Assembly: GCA_023434365.1 (NCBI GenBank)
Contig: JAEYSV010000057.1
Location: 80,832 to 144,831 of the forward strand
Origin: Bacillota bacterium
GTDB taxonomy: Bacteria > Bacillota > Clostridia > Lachnospirales > Lachnospiraceae
DNA: 64,000 nt
Reading direction: 5' to 3'
This document shows positions 9,601 through 16,842 of the stretch, piece after piece; the stretch's first letter is position 1; the number at the start of each line of letters is the position of its first letter. Under the pieces are notes generated by a model, which saw only the letters and a list, made by a program, of their open reading frames with translations, did no database searches and was not told the origin of the DNA. Both the position numbers and the translations under genes were made by a program.

Positions 9601-10197
9601 TCAAAACAGCATGGTCATATGGAAGCAGTAGGATATGATCTTTATTGTAAGATGCTCAATGAAGCGGTCAAGGAATTAAAGGGTCTTACAACGCAAGAAG
9701 ATGCTTATGAAACGACTATTGATATGGATTTTGATGCCTTTATACCTGCAACGTATATTAAGAGCGAGTATCAAAAATTAGATATCTATAAACGGATTGC
9801 AGAGATTACAACTGAAGAAGAATTTATGGATATGCAAGAGGAATTGGTAGATCGTTTTGGAGATATGCCAAATGCCGTAAATAATTTATTAAATATTGCT
9901 TATTTAAAAGCAGTGGCACATGAAGCTTTTATTACAAAATTAGAGCATAAAGGGCAGAGAGTTAAAATGACATTATATCAAAAGGCTCCGCTTGATGTAG
10001 CCCGTTTACCGGAGTTATTGTCGAAGTATGGTAAGCAGCTGTCATTAGAACAAGGTAAAACACCAATATTATATTATATGTTACCACCAAAAAAAGGTGG
10101 TGGACCAAGAACAGTGGGAGAAACAGCAGAGGCTTTTGATAAGATTAAAGAAGTGTTAGTGGATCTTAGGTCTCTCAAATTAAAGGAAGTTAAGTAA
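6643..10197 (+). CDS. mfd: Transcription-repair coupling factor
   Basis: A DNA translocase that dislodges RNA polymerase stalled at lesions and recruits UvrA for nucleotide excision repair. At 1184 residues it is full length. In order it has the UvrB-like N-terminal domains (GQFSIRGEIIDIFP near residue 170), the polymerase-interacting domain (VHENHGLGIYRGIEK near residue 507), and a RecG-like helicase motor with Walker A GDVGYGKTE (about 654) and DEEQ (about 754). The TRG motif region (GRVGRS) and a C-terminal Mfd domain follow. There is no clear AGGAGG directly before the ATG at 6643, only a weak GAGG about 10 nt upstream. A terminator-like hairpin follows it. Confidence 0.97.
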   Translation: MQTFFQPLQELNEYNAILNNIANRVSPIHITGCIDSQKCHMIAGLGQNRKNKVIITYNEIRAKEIYEDYRLYSKEVYLYPAKDIIFYSADIHGHAIVKERLKILRRLLEKKPVTVVMSIDAAMDRVLPLEFLAEHVITIEESSIIDLEKLKEQLIMLGYERCIQVETPGQFSIRGEIIDIFPLTEEVPFRIDLWDEEVDTIRSFDVESQRSIENVSSLTVYPATEFILDAKQIARGSKKLREEMEHHFQKLRNENLMEEARRIRDIINEFLERLEDYTGSVAMDNYLSYFHERTVSFFDYFEPSESLFVLDETSRIDEKADVVELEFRDGMSGRLEKGYILPGQANAVFSYKELLYKLSKQQTLLINTMEHRIAHFIPQARYDITVKSISPYNKNFDVLVKDLKVWKSKKFRVILLTGSKTRASRLSQDLQDEGLNAFYSEDLSRVVNPMEIYVAAGPLHRGFEYPLINLVVISESDIFGAEKKKKRPKKTYEGNRVHSFSDLNIGDYVVHENHGLGIYRGIEKIVVEGVSKDYLKIEYAGSGVLYILATGLEVLQKYAGADAKPPKLNKLNSLEWKNTKKKVKTAVKEIAKELVELYALRQSKQGYTFSLDTVWQREFEEMFPYEETGDQLRAIEDTKRDMESSKIMDRLICGDVGYGKTEIAIRAAFKAVSDGKQVVYLVPTTILAQQHYNTFVQRMMDFPVSIDMLSRFRTPAQQKSTIERLKCGRLDIVIGTHRVLSKDISFKNLGLLIVDEEQRFGVTHKEKIKQMKGDVDVLTLSATPIPRTLHMSLIGIRDMSVLEEPPVDRMPIQTYVLEHNDEIIREAIHRELARNGQVYYVYNRVSNIDEIAMHIAKLVPEACVSFAHGQMSERELEKIMFGFINGDIDVLVSTTIIETGLDISNANTLIIDDADRLGLSQLYQLRGRVGRSNRNSYAFLMYRRDKVLREIAEKRLQAIKEFTELGSGFKIAMRDLEIRGAGNLLGSKQHGHMEAVGYDLYCKMLNEAVKELKGLTTQEDAYETTIDMDFDAFIPATYIKSEYQKLDIYKRIAEITTEEEFMDMQEELVDRFGDMPNAVNNLLNIAYLKAVAHEAFITKLEHKGQRVKMTLYQKAPLDVARLPELLSKYGKQLSLEQGKTPILYYMLPPKKGGGPRTVGETAEAFDKIKEVLVDLRSLKLKEVK

Positions 10198-10225
10198 ATA
10201 TAAGATTTGTCTTGAAGCAACTGGG

Positions 10226-10260
10226 CTCATCCTTTATACTCGTAGTAAAGGATGAGTTTG
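10226..10260 (+). terminator. Hairpin between mfd and the PrsA-like gene
   Basis: Arms 10226-10236 and 10246-10256 pair perfectly over 11 bp with a 9-nt loop. Only a short T run follows, so it may terminate or just attenuate read-through into the next gene. Confidence 0.55.
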
Positions 10261-10280
10261 ATATATTGGAGGATATAAAA

Positions 10281-11408
10281 ATGAGTAAATTTTGGAATAA
10301 AAAAACGGGAACTGGATGGGCTGTTTTGTTGGGGGCTGCCTATATTTTAACCTCCTGTGGTGGAAATAATAGTCCGCAGTCATCTGCTTCAATAAATCCA
10401 CAAAACACTGCACAAATCGTGGAAAGTGAAGAACCTTCTAATGCATCCATGAATCCATTAGAAACCGTGGCCCCCAATGGTGAGGAGGCTGCACAGTTAT
10501 CATTTGATGAAATCGTGTTAAAAGTTGGAGATGTACAGGTTTCGTACCGTGAGGTACTTATCTACTTATTACAGATTAAAAATAAATATGAGATTAGTCT
10601 GGGCAATGGAATTTGGAATAGTGTATTTGACGAAGGAAAAACGTTTGAAGAGATTGCAAAAGAAGAAGTGATTAACCAGATTACGCAGATAAAGATTATT
10701 GTCGGACAAGCAGAGAAACTTGACATTTTGCTGGCTGATGATGAACTGCTAGAAATCGAAAAAGAAGTCAAAGAATATATGGGAAAGATTACCATTGAAG
10801 ATCAAAAAAAATATGGCATTAATGAAGAGATAGTACGTACTGTATTATCCGATAACTATTTGGCAGATAAAGTCTTTTCGATAACGACGAATGAGGTTGA
10901 TACTGATATTAGTGATGAGGAAGCAAAAGTTATAAAGCTAGAACAAGTCGTAATACTTACGGATGGTACCGATAAGAATGGAACAATCATTAAGCTTGAC
11001 GAAGAACAGATTGTTAATGCGAAAGCACGTGCAAAGAGTATTTATGATGAAATTATTAAACAACAAAACAAAGAAAATGGGGAAAGTTTCTTAAGTATAG
11101 CAACGGCTGACTCAGATGTAGGTGAGGTTGAGTTAACCATTGGGCCGAATGACAAACCTGAATATCAAGAGGTAGCATATGCGTTGAAGTCAGGCGATAT
11201 CAGTAATGTGATAGAAACTGACTATGGATATATTATCTTACACTGCGTAAGCAATTATGATGAAGCGGCTACTGTAGCACGTAAGGAAGAGATTATTGCA
11301 GAAAGACAGAATGAAGTATTTGAAGCCAAATATAAAATTTGGTCAACAGAATATAAAGTGACACAAGATGCTGAAAAATGGGAAATGATTCGCTTATGTG
11401 AGAAATAG
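10281..11408 (+). CDS. PpiC-type peptidyl-prolyl isomerase lipoprotein (PrsA/SurA-like)
   Basis: An extracytoplasmic foldase anchored to the membrane, expected to help secreted proteins fold by proline isomerization. From the ATG at 10281 (GGAGGA at 10268-10273) it is 375 residues, starting MSKFWNKK. A hydrophobic signal ends in lipobox YILTSC (Cys24). An acidic, Ser/Asn/Pro-rich linker follows, then the N-terminal chaperone helices. A parvulin (PpiC) domain runs from about residue 210 to 335 (KLEQVVILTDG to SDVGEVELTIGPNDKPEY to GDISNVIETDYGYIILH). The longer in-frame ATG at 10212 overlaps the mfd terminator hairpin and would bury the signal peptide, so it was rejected. It is probably co-regulated with mfd by read-through. 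Confidence 0.85.
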   Translation: MSKFWNKKTGTGWAVLLGAAYILTSCGGNNSPQSSASINPQNTAQIVESEEPSNASMNPLETVAPNGEEAAQLSFDEIVLKVGDVQVSYREVLIYLLQIKNKYEISLGNGIWNSVFDEGKTFEEIAKEEVINQITQIKIIVGQAEKLDILLADDELLEIEKEVKEYMGKITIEDQKKYGINEEIVRTVLSDNYLADKVFSITTNEVDTDISDEEAKVIKLEQVVILTDGTDKNGTIIKLDEEQIVNAKARAKSIYDEIIKQQNKENGESFLSIATADSDVGEVELTIGPNDKPEYQEVAYALKSGDISNVIETDYGYIILHCVSNYDEAATVARKEEIIAERQNEVFEAKYKIWSTEYKVTQDAEKWEMIRLCEK

Positions 11409-11530
11409 GTATAACTTATTATCCTTTTTAAGAAGATATAAATAAGCGTAAATGATACTAATTGTTAAATAAAAGTAGTTAATTAGAAAATGTGGGAATT
11501 TTTAATGATAAAAGATATTTAATAATTAAA

Positions 11531-11558
11531 TTGACAATTACCAAAATTTGATTAAAAT
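11531..11558 (+). promoter_or_regulatory. Vegetative promoter upstream of truA
   Basis: TTGACA at 11531-11536, a 16-nt spacer and TAAAAT at 11553-11558 form a good sigma-A promoter about 50 nt before truA, in a gap with no gene. Confidence 0.65.
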
Positions 11559-11608
11559 AGAAATTGCCGTTATAATTGCTACTATTTAACTTTAGTTATG
11601 CGTAAGGT

Positions 11609-12427
11609 ATGAAAAGGCAGGAAATTATGCAGACTGACGTAAAAGTAAGGATGAACAGCAAGAAAAAGAATAACCTCAAATTAGTAATAGCATATGAAGG
11701 TACTTCATATCGAGGATGGCAAAGGTTAGGCCCATCTGATACTGAATCAATACAGGGAATACTTGAAAATGCCTTGGCAGATGTTTTAAATGCAAAGGTA
11801 GAGATCACAGGGGCATCCCGTACTGATGCAGGAGTGCATGCTAAAGGACAGGTTGCGAATTTTATTACTGGGAATCCTATTGATATAGACAAACTTAAGT
11901 ATATGGTAAACAGAAAATTACCAAGTAGTATACAGGTTAGTCATATTGATAAAGTACCATTATCATTTCATAGTAGATTTATGTCAAAAGGTAAAATTTA
12001 TGAGTACTTGATAGATAATGGAGAGAAGCAAAGGGTATTTACAAGAAATTTATCACTATGGATTCCAGAGCGACTGGATGTAAAAAAGATGCAGGATGCT
12101 GCAATGTATTTGGTAGGAATTCACGATTTTAGTGGATTTTCAAACAGTATGAAGGACGGTCGAAGTACTGTCAGAACAATTTCTTCCATTCAAATTAGCA
12201 AAGTAGAAGAGATGATTACCATACAGGTAATTGGAGATGGCTTTCTATATAATATGATTCGAATTATTGTGGCTACCTTGATTGAAATTGGAAAAGGTAA
12301 ACGAGAAATGGACAGTATTCATACTATTTTGCGTATCAAGGATAGAACATTGGCAGCAGACACAATATCCGGCTGTGGGTTATGTTTAAAGCAGGTATTG
12401 TATCTGAATAATCAAATCACACCTTGA
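11609..12427 (+). CDS. truA: tRNA pseudouridine(38-40) synthase TruA
   Basis: Isomerizes uridines 38-40 in the anticodon stem of many tRNAs. The catalytic motif GASRTDAGVHA holds the nucleophilic Asp (RTD) near residue 72. GTSYRGWQR near the N-terminus and GDGFLYNMIRII near residue 210 are the other family blocks. At 272 residues it is about 20 longer than usual because of a basic N-terminal extension. The start could instead be the ATG at 11627, which has AGGCAGGA in front, or the one at 11651. The family fold starts at about residue 23. It is followed by a tandem duplication and a small membrane protein. Confidence 0.94.
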   Translation: MKRQEIMQTDVKVRMNSKKKNNLKLVIAYEGTSYRGWQRLGPSDTESIQGILENALADVLNAKVEITGASRTDAGVHAKGQVANFITGNPIDIDKLKYMVNRKLPSSIQVSHIDKVPLSFHSRFMSKGKIYEYLIDNGEKQRVFTRNLSLWIPERLDVKKMQDAAMYLVGIHDFSGFSNSMKDGRSTVRTISSIQISKVEEMITIQVIGDGFLYNMIRIIVATLIEIGKGKREMDSIHTILRIKDRTLAADTISGCGLCLKQVLYLNNQITP

Positions 12428-12434
12428 TTTAAGG

Positions 12435-12510
12435 AAGTAAATGTGAATTCGAAAAGTCAAACGAGATACAGAAAGTAAATGTGAATTCGGAAAGTCGAAT
12501 AAGATACAGA
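12435..12510 (+). repeat. Tandem duplication, two 38-bp units
   Basis: Units 12435-12472 and 12473-12510 agree at 34 of 38 bases when aligned by eye. Both contain the core GTAAATGTGAATTC. The repeat lies between truA and the next gene and carries no obvious hairpin. Confidence 0.75.
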
Positions 12511-12528
12511 AAATAAGGAAGGTTAGGT

Positions 12529-12825
12529 ATGACTGGAAAAGAAATTTTTGTATTAGCTTGTTTTATTGCAGTTCCGTTAGTTTTGTTATTGTTTCATATA
12601 TTCCTATCATATCGTGAAAAACCGACATACGGATTAGTTGTACCAATTGTATGGGGAATTATTAGCTTTTTTGTAATAAGAAGTGGAACTGGCGAGAATG
12701 TGATTGAAATGATTATATTTATGTATGGTATCGATGCAGTCTTGCTTGGAATGTGGGCAGGAATACGTTATCTTAGGTATAAAAAACATGGAAAAGCAGA
12801 TTATCCCCGTGGTAAAAAGAAGTGA
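12529..12825 (+). CDS. Small membrane protein of unknown function
   Basis: A 98-residue protein with three hydrophobic stretches at about residues 5-24, 33-50 and 58-80, and a very basic tail (RYLRYKKHGKADYPRGKKK). I do not recognise the family. The ATG follows AAGGAAGG, and coding-like composition supports a real gene. It sits between truA and spoVT. The basic end suggests that the C-terminus stays in the cytoplasm. Confidence 0.65.
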   Translation: MTGKEIFVLACFIAVPLVLLLFHIFLSYREKPTYGLVVPIVWGIISFFVIRSGTGENVIEMIIFMYGIDAVLLGMWAGIRYLRYKKHGKADYPRGKKK

Positions 12826-13008
12826 TTTTTTTGTAAATATCGTAATAATTATAATGGAATCGACACAATATAACATATGTAGAAGGTTATGTTAATTCCA
12901 AAATAATTTGTTAGTAAAAAAATTTATATATGTATAAATTTCTCAATTTAACAAACAATATTAATATAACGCACTGCATATTGACCAATGTTAAATGGAG
13001 GAAGAATT

Positions 13009-13554
13009 ATGAAAGCAACCGGTATTGTAAGAAGAATAGATGATTTAGGACGTGTTGTAATTCCAAAAGAAATTCGTAGAACGTTAAGAATTCGTGAAGG
13101 AGATCCACTAGAGATCTTTACTGACCGTGAAGGCGAAATTATTCTGAAAAAGTACTCGCCTATTGGTGAATTAAGTCAGTTTGCTAAGCAATATGCTGAT
13201 TCTTTATCGCAAACAACTGGACATATCGTATGTATTGCTGACAGAGATACATTAATTGCGGCAGCGGGTGCATTGAAGAAGGATATTATTGGGAGATCTA
13301 TCAGTAAAGAATTAGAGGAAACAATTAATCAGAGAGAAAATATTATTTGCTCTTCTGAAGATAAAAACTTTAAAATGATTACTAATGACGAAGAAGATTA
13401 TAAATACGAAGTAATCAGTCCGATTATTAGTGAAGGAGACGCAATCGGTGCGGTTATGATTCTGACTAAAGATGCTAAGGTGAAATTCAACGATGTTGAG
13501 GCAAAACTTGCTCAGGCAGCAGCTGGATTCCTTGGACGTCAGTTAGAGCAGTAA
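13009..13554 (+). CDS. spoVT: Stage V sporulation regulator SpoVT
   Basis: An AbrB-type transcription factor that adjusts forespore (sigma-G) gene expression in spore formers. The N-terminal swapped-hairpin DNA-binding domain is residues 1-50 (MKATGIVRRIDDLGRVVIPK, then RRTLRIREGDPLEIF), and the rest is a GAF-like sensor domain. From the ATG at 13009 (GGAGG at 12997-13001) it is 181 residues, the normal size. The in-frame ATG at 12988 lies upstream of the ribosome binding site and is not used. In B. subtilis spoVT also follows mfd and precedes mazG. I looked for a sigma-G promoter and found only a poorly spaced match. Confidence 0.96.
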   Translation: MKATGIVRRIDDLGRVVIPKEIRRTLRIREGDPLEIFTDREGEIILKKYSPIGELSQFAKQYADSLSQTTGHIVCIADRDTLIAAAGALKKDIIGRSISKELEETINQRENIICSSEDKNFKMITNDEEDYKYEVISPIISEGDAIGAVMILTKDAKVKFNDVEAKLAQAAAGFLGRQLEQ

Positions 13555-13564
13555 AATAGAGGAA

Positions 13565-13610
13565 GAAAAACCACAAAGGACAAAGTTCTGTTTTTGTGGT
13601 TTTTCTTTTA
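13565..13610 (+). terminator. Rho-independent terminator after spoVT
   Basis: Arms 13565-13577 and 13593-13605 pair perfectly over 13 bp and end in a T-rich tract. It isolates spoVT from mazG. Confidence 0.85.
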
Positions 13611-13632
13611 ATGGTTTGGAGGGAGTAGGTAT

Positions 13633-14418
13633 ATGAAGGATAGGTATACATTTGAGGAGTTTATTGAGATTATCAAGGTATTGCGCGGGGAGAACGGGTG
13701 TCCTTGGGATCGTGAGCAAACACATGAATCGTTAAAGAATTGTATGATTGAAGAGGCATATGAGGTATTAGAAGGTATTGATAATGCAGTTAAGGAAGGA
13801 AGCTATTCGAACCTTTGTGAGGAATTGGGAGATGTGCTGTTACAAGTAGTGATGCATAGCGAAATTGCACGTGAAGAAGGTCATTTTACGTTAGACGATG
13901 TCGTTACTGGTGTGAGTCAGAAGATGATTCGTCGACATCCACATGTATTTGGTGATGTGAACGTTAACAATTCGGAAGAAGTACTTCTAAACTGGGAACA
14001 GATTAAGCAGCAGGAAAAGCAAGAAGCAACGGTTTCTGAAGGAATGAAACAGGTTCCAAGAGCTTTTCCAGCCACCATTCGGGCAGAGAAAGTTCAGAAG
14101 AAAGCAGCCAAAATAGGGTTTGACTTTCCAAGCTATGAAGAAGCATATGCTAAGGTGGTAGAAGAGCTTGAAGAGCTTGAAGAAGCAAGGGTTTTGAAGG
14201 ATTCTGACAAGATTATGGAAGAATTTGGAGACTTACTATTTTCAGTGGTAAATTTATCAAGGTTTTTACAACTAAATGTGGAAAATTCCTTGACAAATGC
14301 GACGGATAAGTTTATAAATAGATTTGTAGATGTTGAGAAGATAGCAAAACAAGAGGACAGACATCTAAGGGATATGTCCATAGAAGAGCTGGATGCTCTA
14401 TGGGGACGAGTAAAATAA
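13633..14418 (+). CDS. mazG: Nucleoside triphosphate pyrophosphohydrolase MazG
   Basis: Hydrolyses (deoxy)nucleoside triphosphates, including aberrant ones, to monophosphate and pyrophosphate. Two MazG repeats are present. The first contains GCPWDREQTHESL and EEAYEVLEGID with EELGDVLLQVVMH (metal-binding EExxE and ExxD). The second is near residues 170-210 with EELEELEEA and EEFGDLLFSVVNLSR. It has 261 residues and lacks the extra N-terminal methylase-like domain of Bacillus YabN. The ATG follows GGAGGGAG. The neighbours (spoVT before, hup and rqcP after) match the Bacillus order. Confidence 0.95.
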   Translation: MKDRYTFEEFIEIIKVLRGENGCPWDREQTHESLKNCMIEEAYEVLEGIDNAVKEGSYSNLCEELGDVLLQVVMHSEIAREEGHFTLDDVVTGVSQKMIRRHPHVFGDVNVNNSEEVLLNWEQIKQQEKQEATVSEGMKQVPRAFPATIRAEKVQKKAAKIGFDFPSYEEAYAKVVEELEELEEARVLKDSDKIMEEFGDLLFSVVNLSRFLQLNVENSLTNATDKFINRFVDVEKIAKQEDRHLRDMSIEELDALWGRVK

Positions 14419-14464
14419 TCAGTTCATTATGAAAATTATACGATGTTAGAGGAGGAGTTTATCC

Positions 14465-14740
14465 ATGAACAAGGCTGAATTAGTGGCAGCTATTGCTGAA
14501 AAAACTGAATTATCTAAGAAAGATACTGAGAAAGCATTAAAAGCTTTTGTAGATGTAGTAACTGAAGAATTAGCTAAAGGTGAGAAAATCCAATTAGTTG
14601 GTTTTGGTACTTTTGAAATCAGTGAAAGAGCTGCTAGAGAAGGACGCAATCCTGCAACTAAAGAAACTATCACGATTCCTGCTTCTAAAGCTCCTAAATT
14701 CAAAGCTGGTAAAGCTTTAAAGGATGCAGTTAACGCTTAA
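14465..14740 (+). CDS. hup: HU family nucleoid DNA-binding protein
   Basis: A histone-like protein that bends and compacts DNA as a homodimer. All 91 residues fit the family: helices [20 protein letters not shown], the signature [20 protein letters not shown] at about residues 46-65 with the DNA-inserting Pro, and a C-terminal helix ending in [17 protein letters not shown] lies about 7 nt before the ATG. The codons look optimized, as in a highly expressed gene. A terminator follows directly. Confidence 0.97.
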   Translation: MNKAELVAAIAEKTELSKKDTEKALKAFVDVVTEELAKGEKIQLVGFGTFEISERAAREGRNPATKETITIPASKAPKFKAGKALKDAVNA

Positions 14741-14755
14741 TTATGGAAAGCTTTC

Positions 14756-14785
14756 GAGGACGTCTTTGGCGTCCTCTTTTTCTTT
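14756..14785 (+). terminator. Rho-independent terminator after hup
   Basis: Arms 14756-14762 and 14770-14776 pair over 7 bp (extendable by weaker pairs) and are followed by a long T run. Confidence 0.85.
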
Positions 14786-14800
14786 TGGTTTCATTAGATT

Positions 14801-14886
14801 GAAGAAAAGCCTAGTAGGGATAGATTCCGGCGGCCTTCCCTTGTCAGACGGTCTCGCCGGAATCTATCCCTACCAAGCTTTCCTTC
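14801..14886. repeat. Long GC-rich palindrome between hup and rqcP
   Basis: Arms 14814-14832 and 14855-14873 are perfectly complementary over 19 bp. Weaker pairing extends to about 14801 and 14886, around a 22-nt loop. It is much richer in G and C than the flanks and codes for nothing credible on either strand. Possible roles are a REP/MITE-like insertion or an RNA processing hairpin. Confidence 0.7.
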
Positions 14887-15004
14887 TCGACTATGGAAGC
14901 CGAAAGGAAAAAGAGGATGAATCAAGTTCTCTCTGGGTTTAAGGGATGTATTGTACATTAATAATATTATTATATAAGCAGTTAAATAATGTGTTGGAGG
15001 TTTT

Positions 15005-15244
15005 ATGAGACTCGATAAATTTTTAAAGGTTTCTAGATTAATAAAGCGTCGTACGGTAGCAAATGAAGCTTGTGACGCCGGCAGAGTTCTTGTTAATGAT
15101 AAAGTGGCAAAAGCCAGTGTTAGTGTAAAAGCTGGTGATATCATTGAAATAGGGTTTGGTAATAAGGCAGTGAAAGTAGAAGTGCTTGATGTATCAGAAA
15201 CTGTACGAAAAGATGAAGCAAAAGATTTATACCGTTACTTATAG
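15005..15244 (+). CDS. rqcP: S4-domain ribosome-quality-control protein RqcP
   Basis: A 79-residue S4 RNA-binding protein. In Firmicutes RqcP (formerly YabO) works with RqcH to add alanine tails to nascent chains on stalled 50S subunits. The S4 motif covers residues 1-60 (MRLDKFLKVSRLIKRRTVAN to GRVLVNDKVAKASVSVKAGD). GGAGG precedes the ATG. It lies between mazG/hup and yabP, as in Bacillus. The alternative label, Hsp15-like heat-shock protein, is the same fold. Confidence 0.92.
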   Translation: MRLDKFLKVSRLIKRRTVANEACDAGRVLVNDKVAKASVSVKAGDIIEIGFGNKAVKVEVLDVSETVRKDEAKDLYRYL

Positions 15245-15272
15245 TAAAGCCAAATGGAATAAACAAGTTTGT

Positions 15273-15316
15273 CCCCTAATATACTTTAACAATAAAAGGT
15301 ATTAGGGGGCTTTTTT
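15273..15316 (+). terminator. Terminator-like hairpin overlapping the yabP ribosome binding site
   Basis: CCCCTAATA at 15273-15281 pairs with TATTAGGGG ending near 15308, and six T follow. The right arm contains the AGGGGGC that must serve as the yabP ribosome binding site. Transcripts reading in from rqcP should therefore be terminated or translationally masked, while a transcript starting inside the loop would be free. Confidence 0.6.
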
Positions 15317-15607
15317 ATGGAGGACAGACAACAATCGACTCAGCAAAGTCATAAGCTGATTTTGAACGGGCGGAGAACGCTCCAGCTTACCGGAGTAAAT
15401 GATGTATTATCCTTTGATGCAAACGAAGTTCTACTTGAAACTGCGCAGGGGACACTAATGGTTCGTGGCGACGAGCTTCATGTAAATAATCTGTCACTGG
15501 AGAAGGGCGAAGTTGATGTTGATGGAAGGATTGACAGTTTGGCATATTCAGATACGCAGAAGTTTAATAAATCAGCAGGAGGAAGGATGAAGCGCCTGTT
15601 TGGATAA
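15317..15607 (+). CDS. yabP: Sporulation protein YabP
   Basis: A 96-residue YabP/YqfC-family protein needed for sporulation, made in the mother cell in Bacillus. The family core is NGRRTLQLTGVNDVLSFDAN through LHVNNLSLEKGEVDVDGRID. The ATG follows AGGGGGC at 15302-15308, which lies in the right arm of a hairpin. yabQ follows 41 nt later and is probably co-transcribed. A weak sigma-E-like -10 (TATACTTT) lies in the hairpin loop. Confidence 0.93.
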   Translation: MEDRQQSTQQSHKLILNGRRTLQLTGVNDVLSFDANEVLLETAQGTLMVRGDELHVNNLSLEKGEVDVDGRIDSLAYSDTQKFNKSAGGRMKRLFG

Positions 15608-15648
15608 TGAGTGTACCGGCTAAGTCCATAAGAAAGGAAAGGTAACTT

Positions 15649-16311
15649 ATGAGTGACTTAATTACAATTGAGGTTCAGTTTTTCTTAATCTCCATTGTGT
15701 CCGGAATGATTATTCTGGTCGCCTATGATATACTTCGCATTTTTCGTAGAATTATAAGACATCATTTTACCATCGTGGCTGTAGAGGATATTTTGTTCTG
15801 GATTGCTGCAGCCCTATTTATATTTAGTGTGATGTATCAGCAGAATAACGGTATTATTCGTGGATTTAGTGTTCTTGGTATGTGTCTTGGGATGCTCATT
15901 TACAATATAGTGTTTAGTAGAATTCTAGTAGATGCAATTTCTGCCTTCTTTAACTGGATAGGACGAGGAATTCGTAAAGTATTAGTATTTATATCTAAAC
16001 CATTTCGTTATTTATGTCGATGTATAGGTAAAGTGTTACGTGTATGCTATAAAAAATGGCTTATTTACTGGCAACGATGGAAATTGTACTTGAAAAGTAA
16101 GAAAAAACCAAGTAAAATTAAAGATAGTAATAAATTAAGAAAAACAAAGAAAAGATTCTTAGTTAAGAAAAAGGATAGGGAAGCAATTCAAAGGGAAACT
16201 GTCAGAATATCGCAGGAATTATCAAGCAGTGGAGCACGCAGAAGTCATGCGCAGGCAAGTGTAGAATTGCGTAGAGTGTCAAACAATAAGAGAGCGGACA
16301 GTAAACGTTAG
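15649..16311 (+). CDS. yabQ: Spore cortex biosynthesis protein YabQ
   Basis: A membrane protein required for cortex peptidoglycan formation, localised to the forespore outer membrane in Bacillus. The N-terminal half has membrane segments at about residues 9-28, 46-62, 70-90 and near 98-112. The C-terminal 90 residues are extremely basic (runs of KK, RK and SKKKPSK) and form a cytoplasmic tail longer than in Bacillus YabQ. AAGGAAAGG precedes the ATG. It is in the yabP-yabQ-divIC order typical of endospore formers. Confidence 0.9.
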   Translation: MSDLITIEVQFFLISIVSGMIILVAYDILRIFRRIIRHHFTIVAVEDILFWIAAALFIFSVMYQQNNGIIRGFSVLGMCLGMLIYNIVFSRILVDAISAFFNWIGRGIRKVLVFISKPFRYLCRCIGKVLRVCYKKWLIYWQRWKLYLKSKKKPSKIKDSNKLRKTKKRFLVKKKDREAIQRETVRISQELSSSGARRSHAQASVELRRVSNNKRADSKR

Positions 16312-16346
16312 ATTTGCTTAAAGGAGATCGATAAGGGGGGATATAT

Positions 16347-16649
16347 TTGCGTACACGAAAAAGTAGAATTAGAAGAAAAAAACGTGGTAGAAAAGGACTG
16401 GGACTAGTTGTAGTTCTTACGCTAGTGATATGTCTCCTTATAAAGTATAGAACAATGCAAAGTGAAGCGTCCTTAGATAAGCTGAATCAGCAAATAGGAA
16501 CTTATCAGGAAGAGAAGTCTCAATTAGAAAAAGAAAAAGAGGAGCTAAAGCGTAAGGATAATATGACTAAGGCAGAGATGGAGGAACTAGCTCGTAATAT
16601 TTTTGGTTTAGTGTATCCTGATGAAATTATATTAGTTCCGGATAAATAA
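16347..16649 (+). CDS. divIC: Septum formation initiator (DivIC/FtsL/FtsB family)
   Basis: A bitopic division protein of 100 residues that joins FtsL and DivIB at the septum. It has a very basic cytoplasmic N-terminus, one membrane helix (about residues 19-32, LGLVVVLTLVICLL), and an extracellular coiled coil with heptads around LDKLNQQIGTYQEEKSQLEK. The C-terminal DivIC box is near ARNIFGLVYPDEIILV. The start is TTG at 16347, supported by AAGGGGGGAT just upstream. It ends the rqcP-yabPQ-divIC group, and a strong hairpin follows. Confidence 0.9.
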   Translation: MRTRKSRIRRKKRGRKGLGLVVVLTLVICLLIKYRTMQSEASLDKLNQQIGTYQEEKSQLEKEKEELKRKDNMTKAEMEELARNIFGLVYPDEIILVPDK

Positions 16650-16696
16650 GTACATAAAAAATTATATGTTAGATATCATTTTGGAAGTCTGTAATC

Positions 16697-16755
16697 ACTA
16701 GTCTTCAGAATAATTCTTAACTCCTTAAGAATTATTCTGAAGACTAGTTTTATTA
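16697..16755 (+). terminator. Perfect 24-bp hairpin terminator after divIC
   Basis: Arms 16697-16720 and 16725-16748 pair without mismatch over 24 bp around a 4-nt loop (CTCC) and are followed by a T-rich run. It is unusually long for an intrinsic terminator. Confidence 0.85.
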
Positions 16756-16800
16756 TATACATAGGGAAAAAATAACTATAAAAATTTGAAGTTTTTATAG

Positions 16801-16829
16801 TTGACATCTCTGCTTTAGCAAGTTATAAT
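16801..16829 (+). promoter_or_regulatory. Consensus promoter of tRNA-Met
   Basis: TTGACA at 16801-16806 and TATAAT at 16824-16829 with a 17-nt spacer form a perfect sigma-A consensus promoter 13 nt before the tRNA. Confidence 0.9.
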
Positions 16830-16842
16830 TGGTACGTTGTCT

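Noticed and set aside
12435..12510. CRISPR array
   Set aside because: Only two adjacent units with no spacers; no CRISPR-like repeat-spacer pattern or cas gene was seen anywhere in the window.
12931..12963. Sigma-G promoter for spoVT (GTATA and CAATATTA)
   Set aside because: The spacing is 19-20 nt and the -10 does not match CATNMTA well.
14794..15144. Minus-strand reading frame of 116 codons across the hup-rqcP gap
   Set aside because: It covers the palindrome and the antisense of rqcP, has no ribosome binding site, and its residues are repeats of the hairpin.
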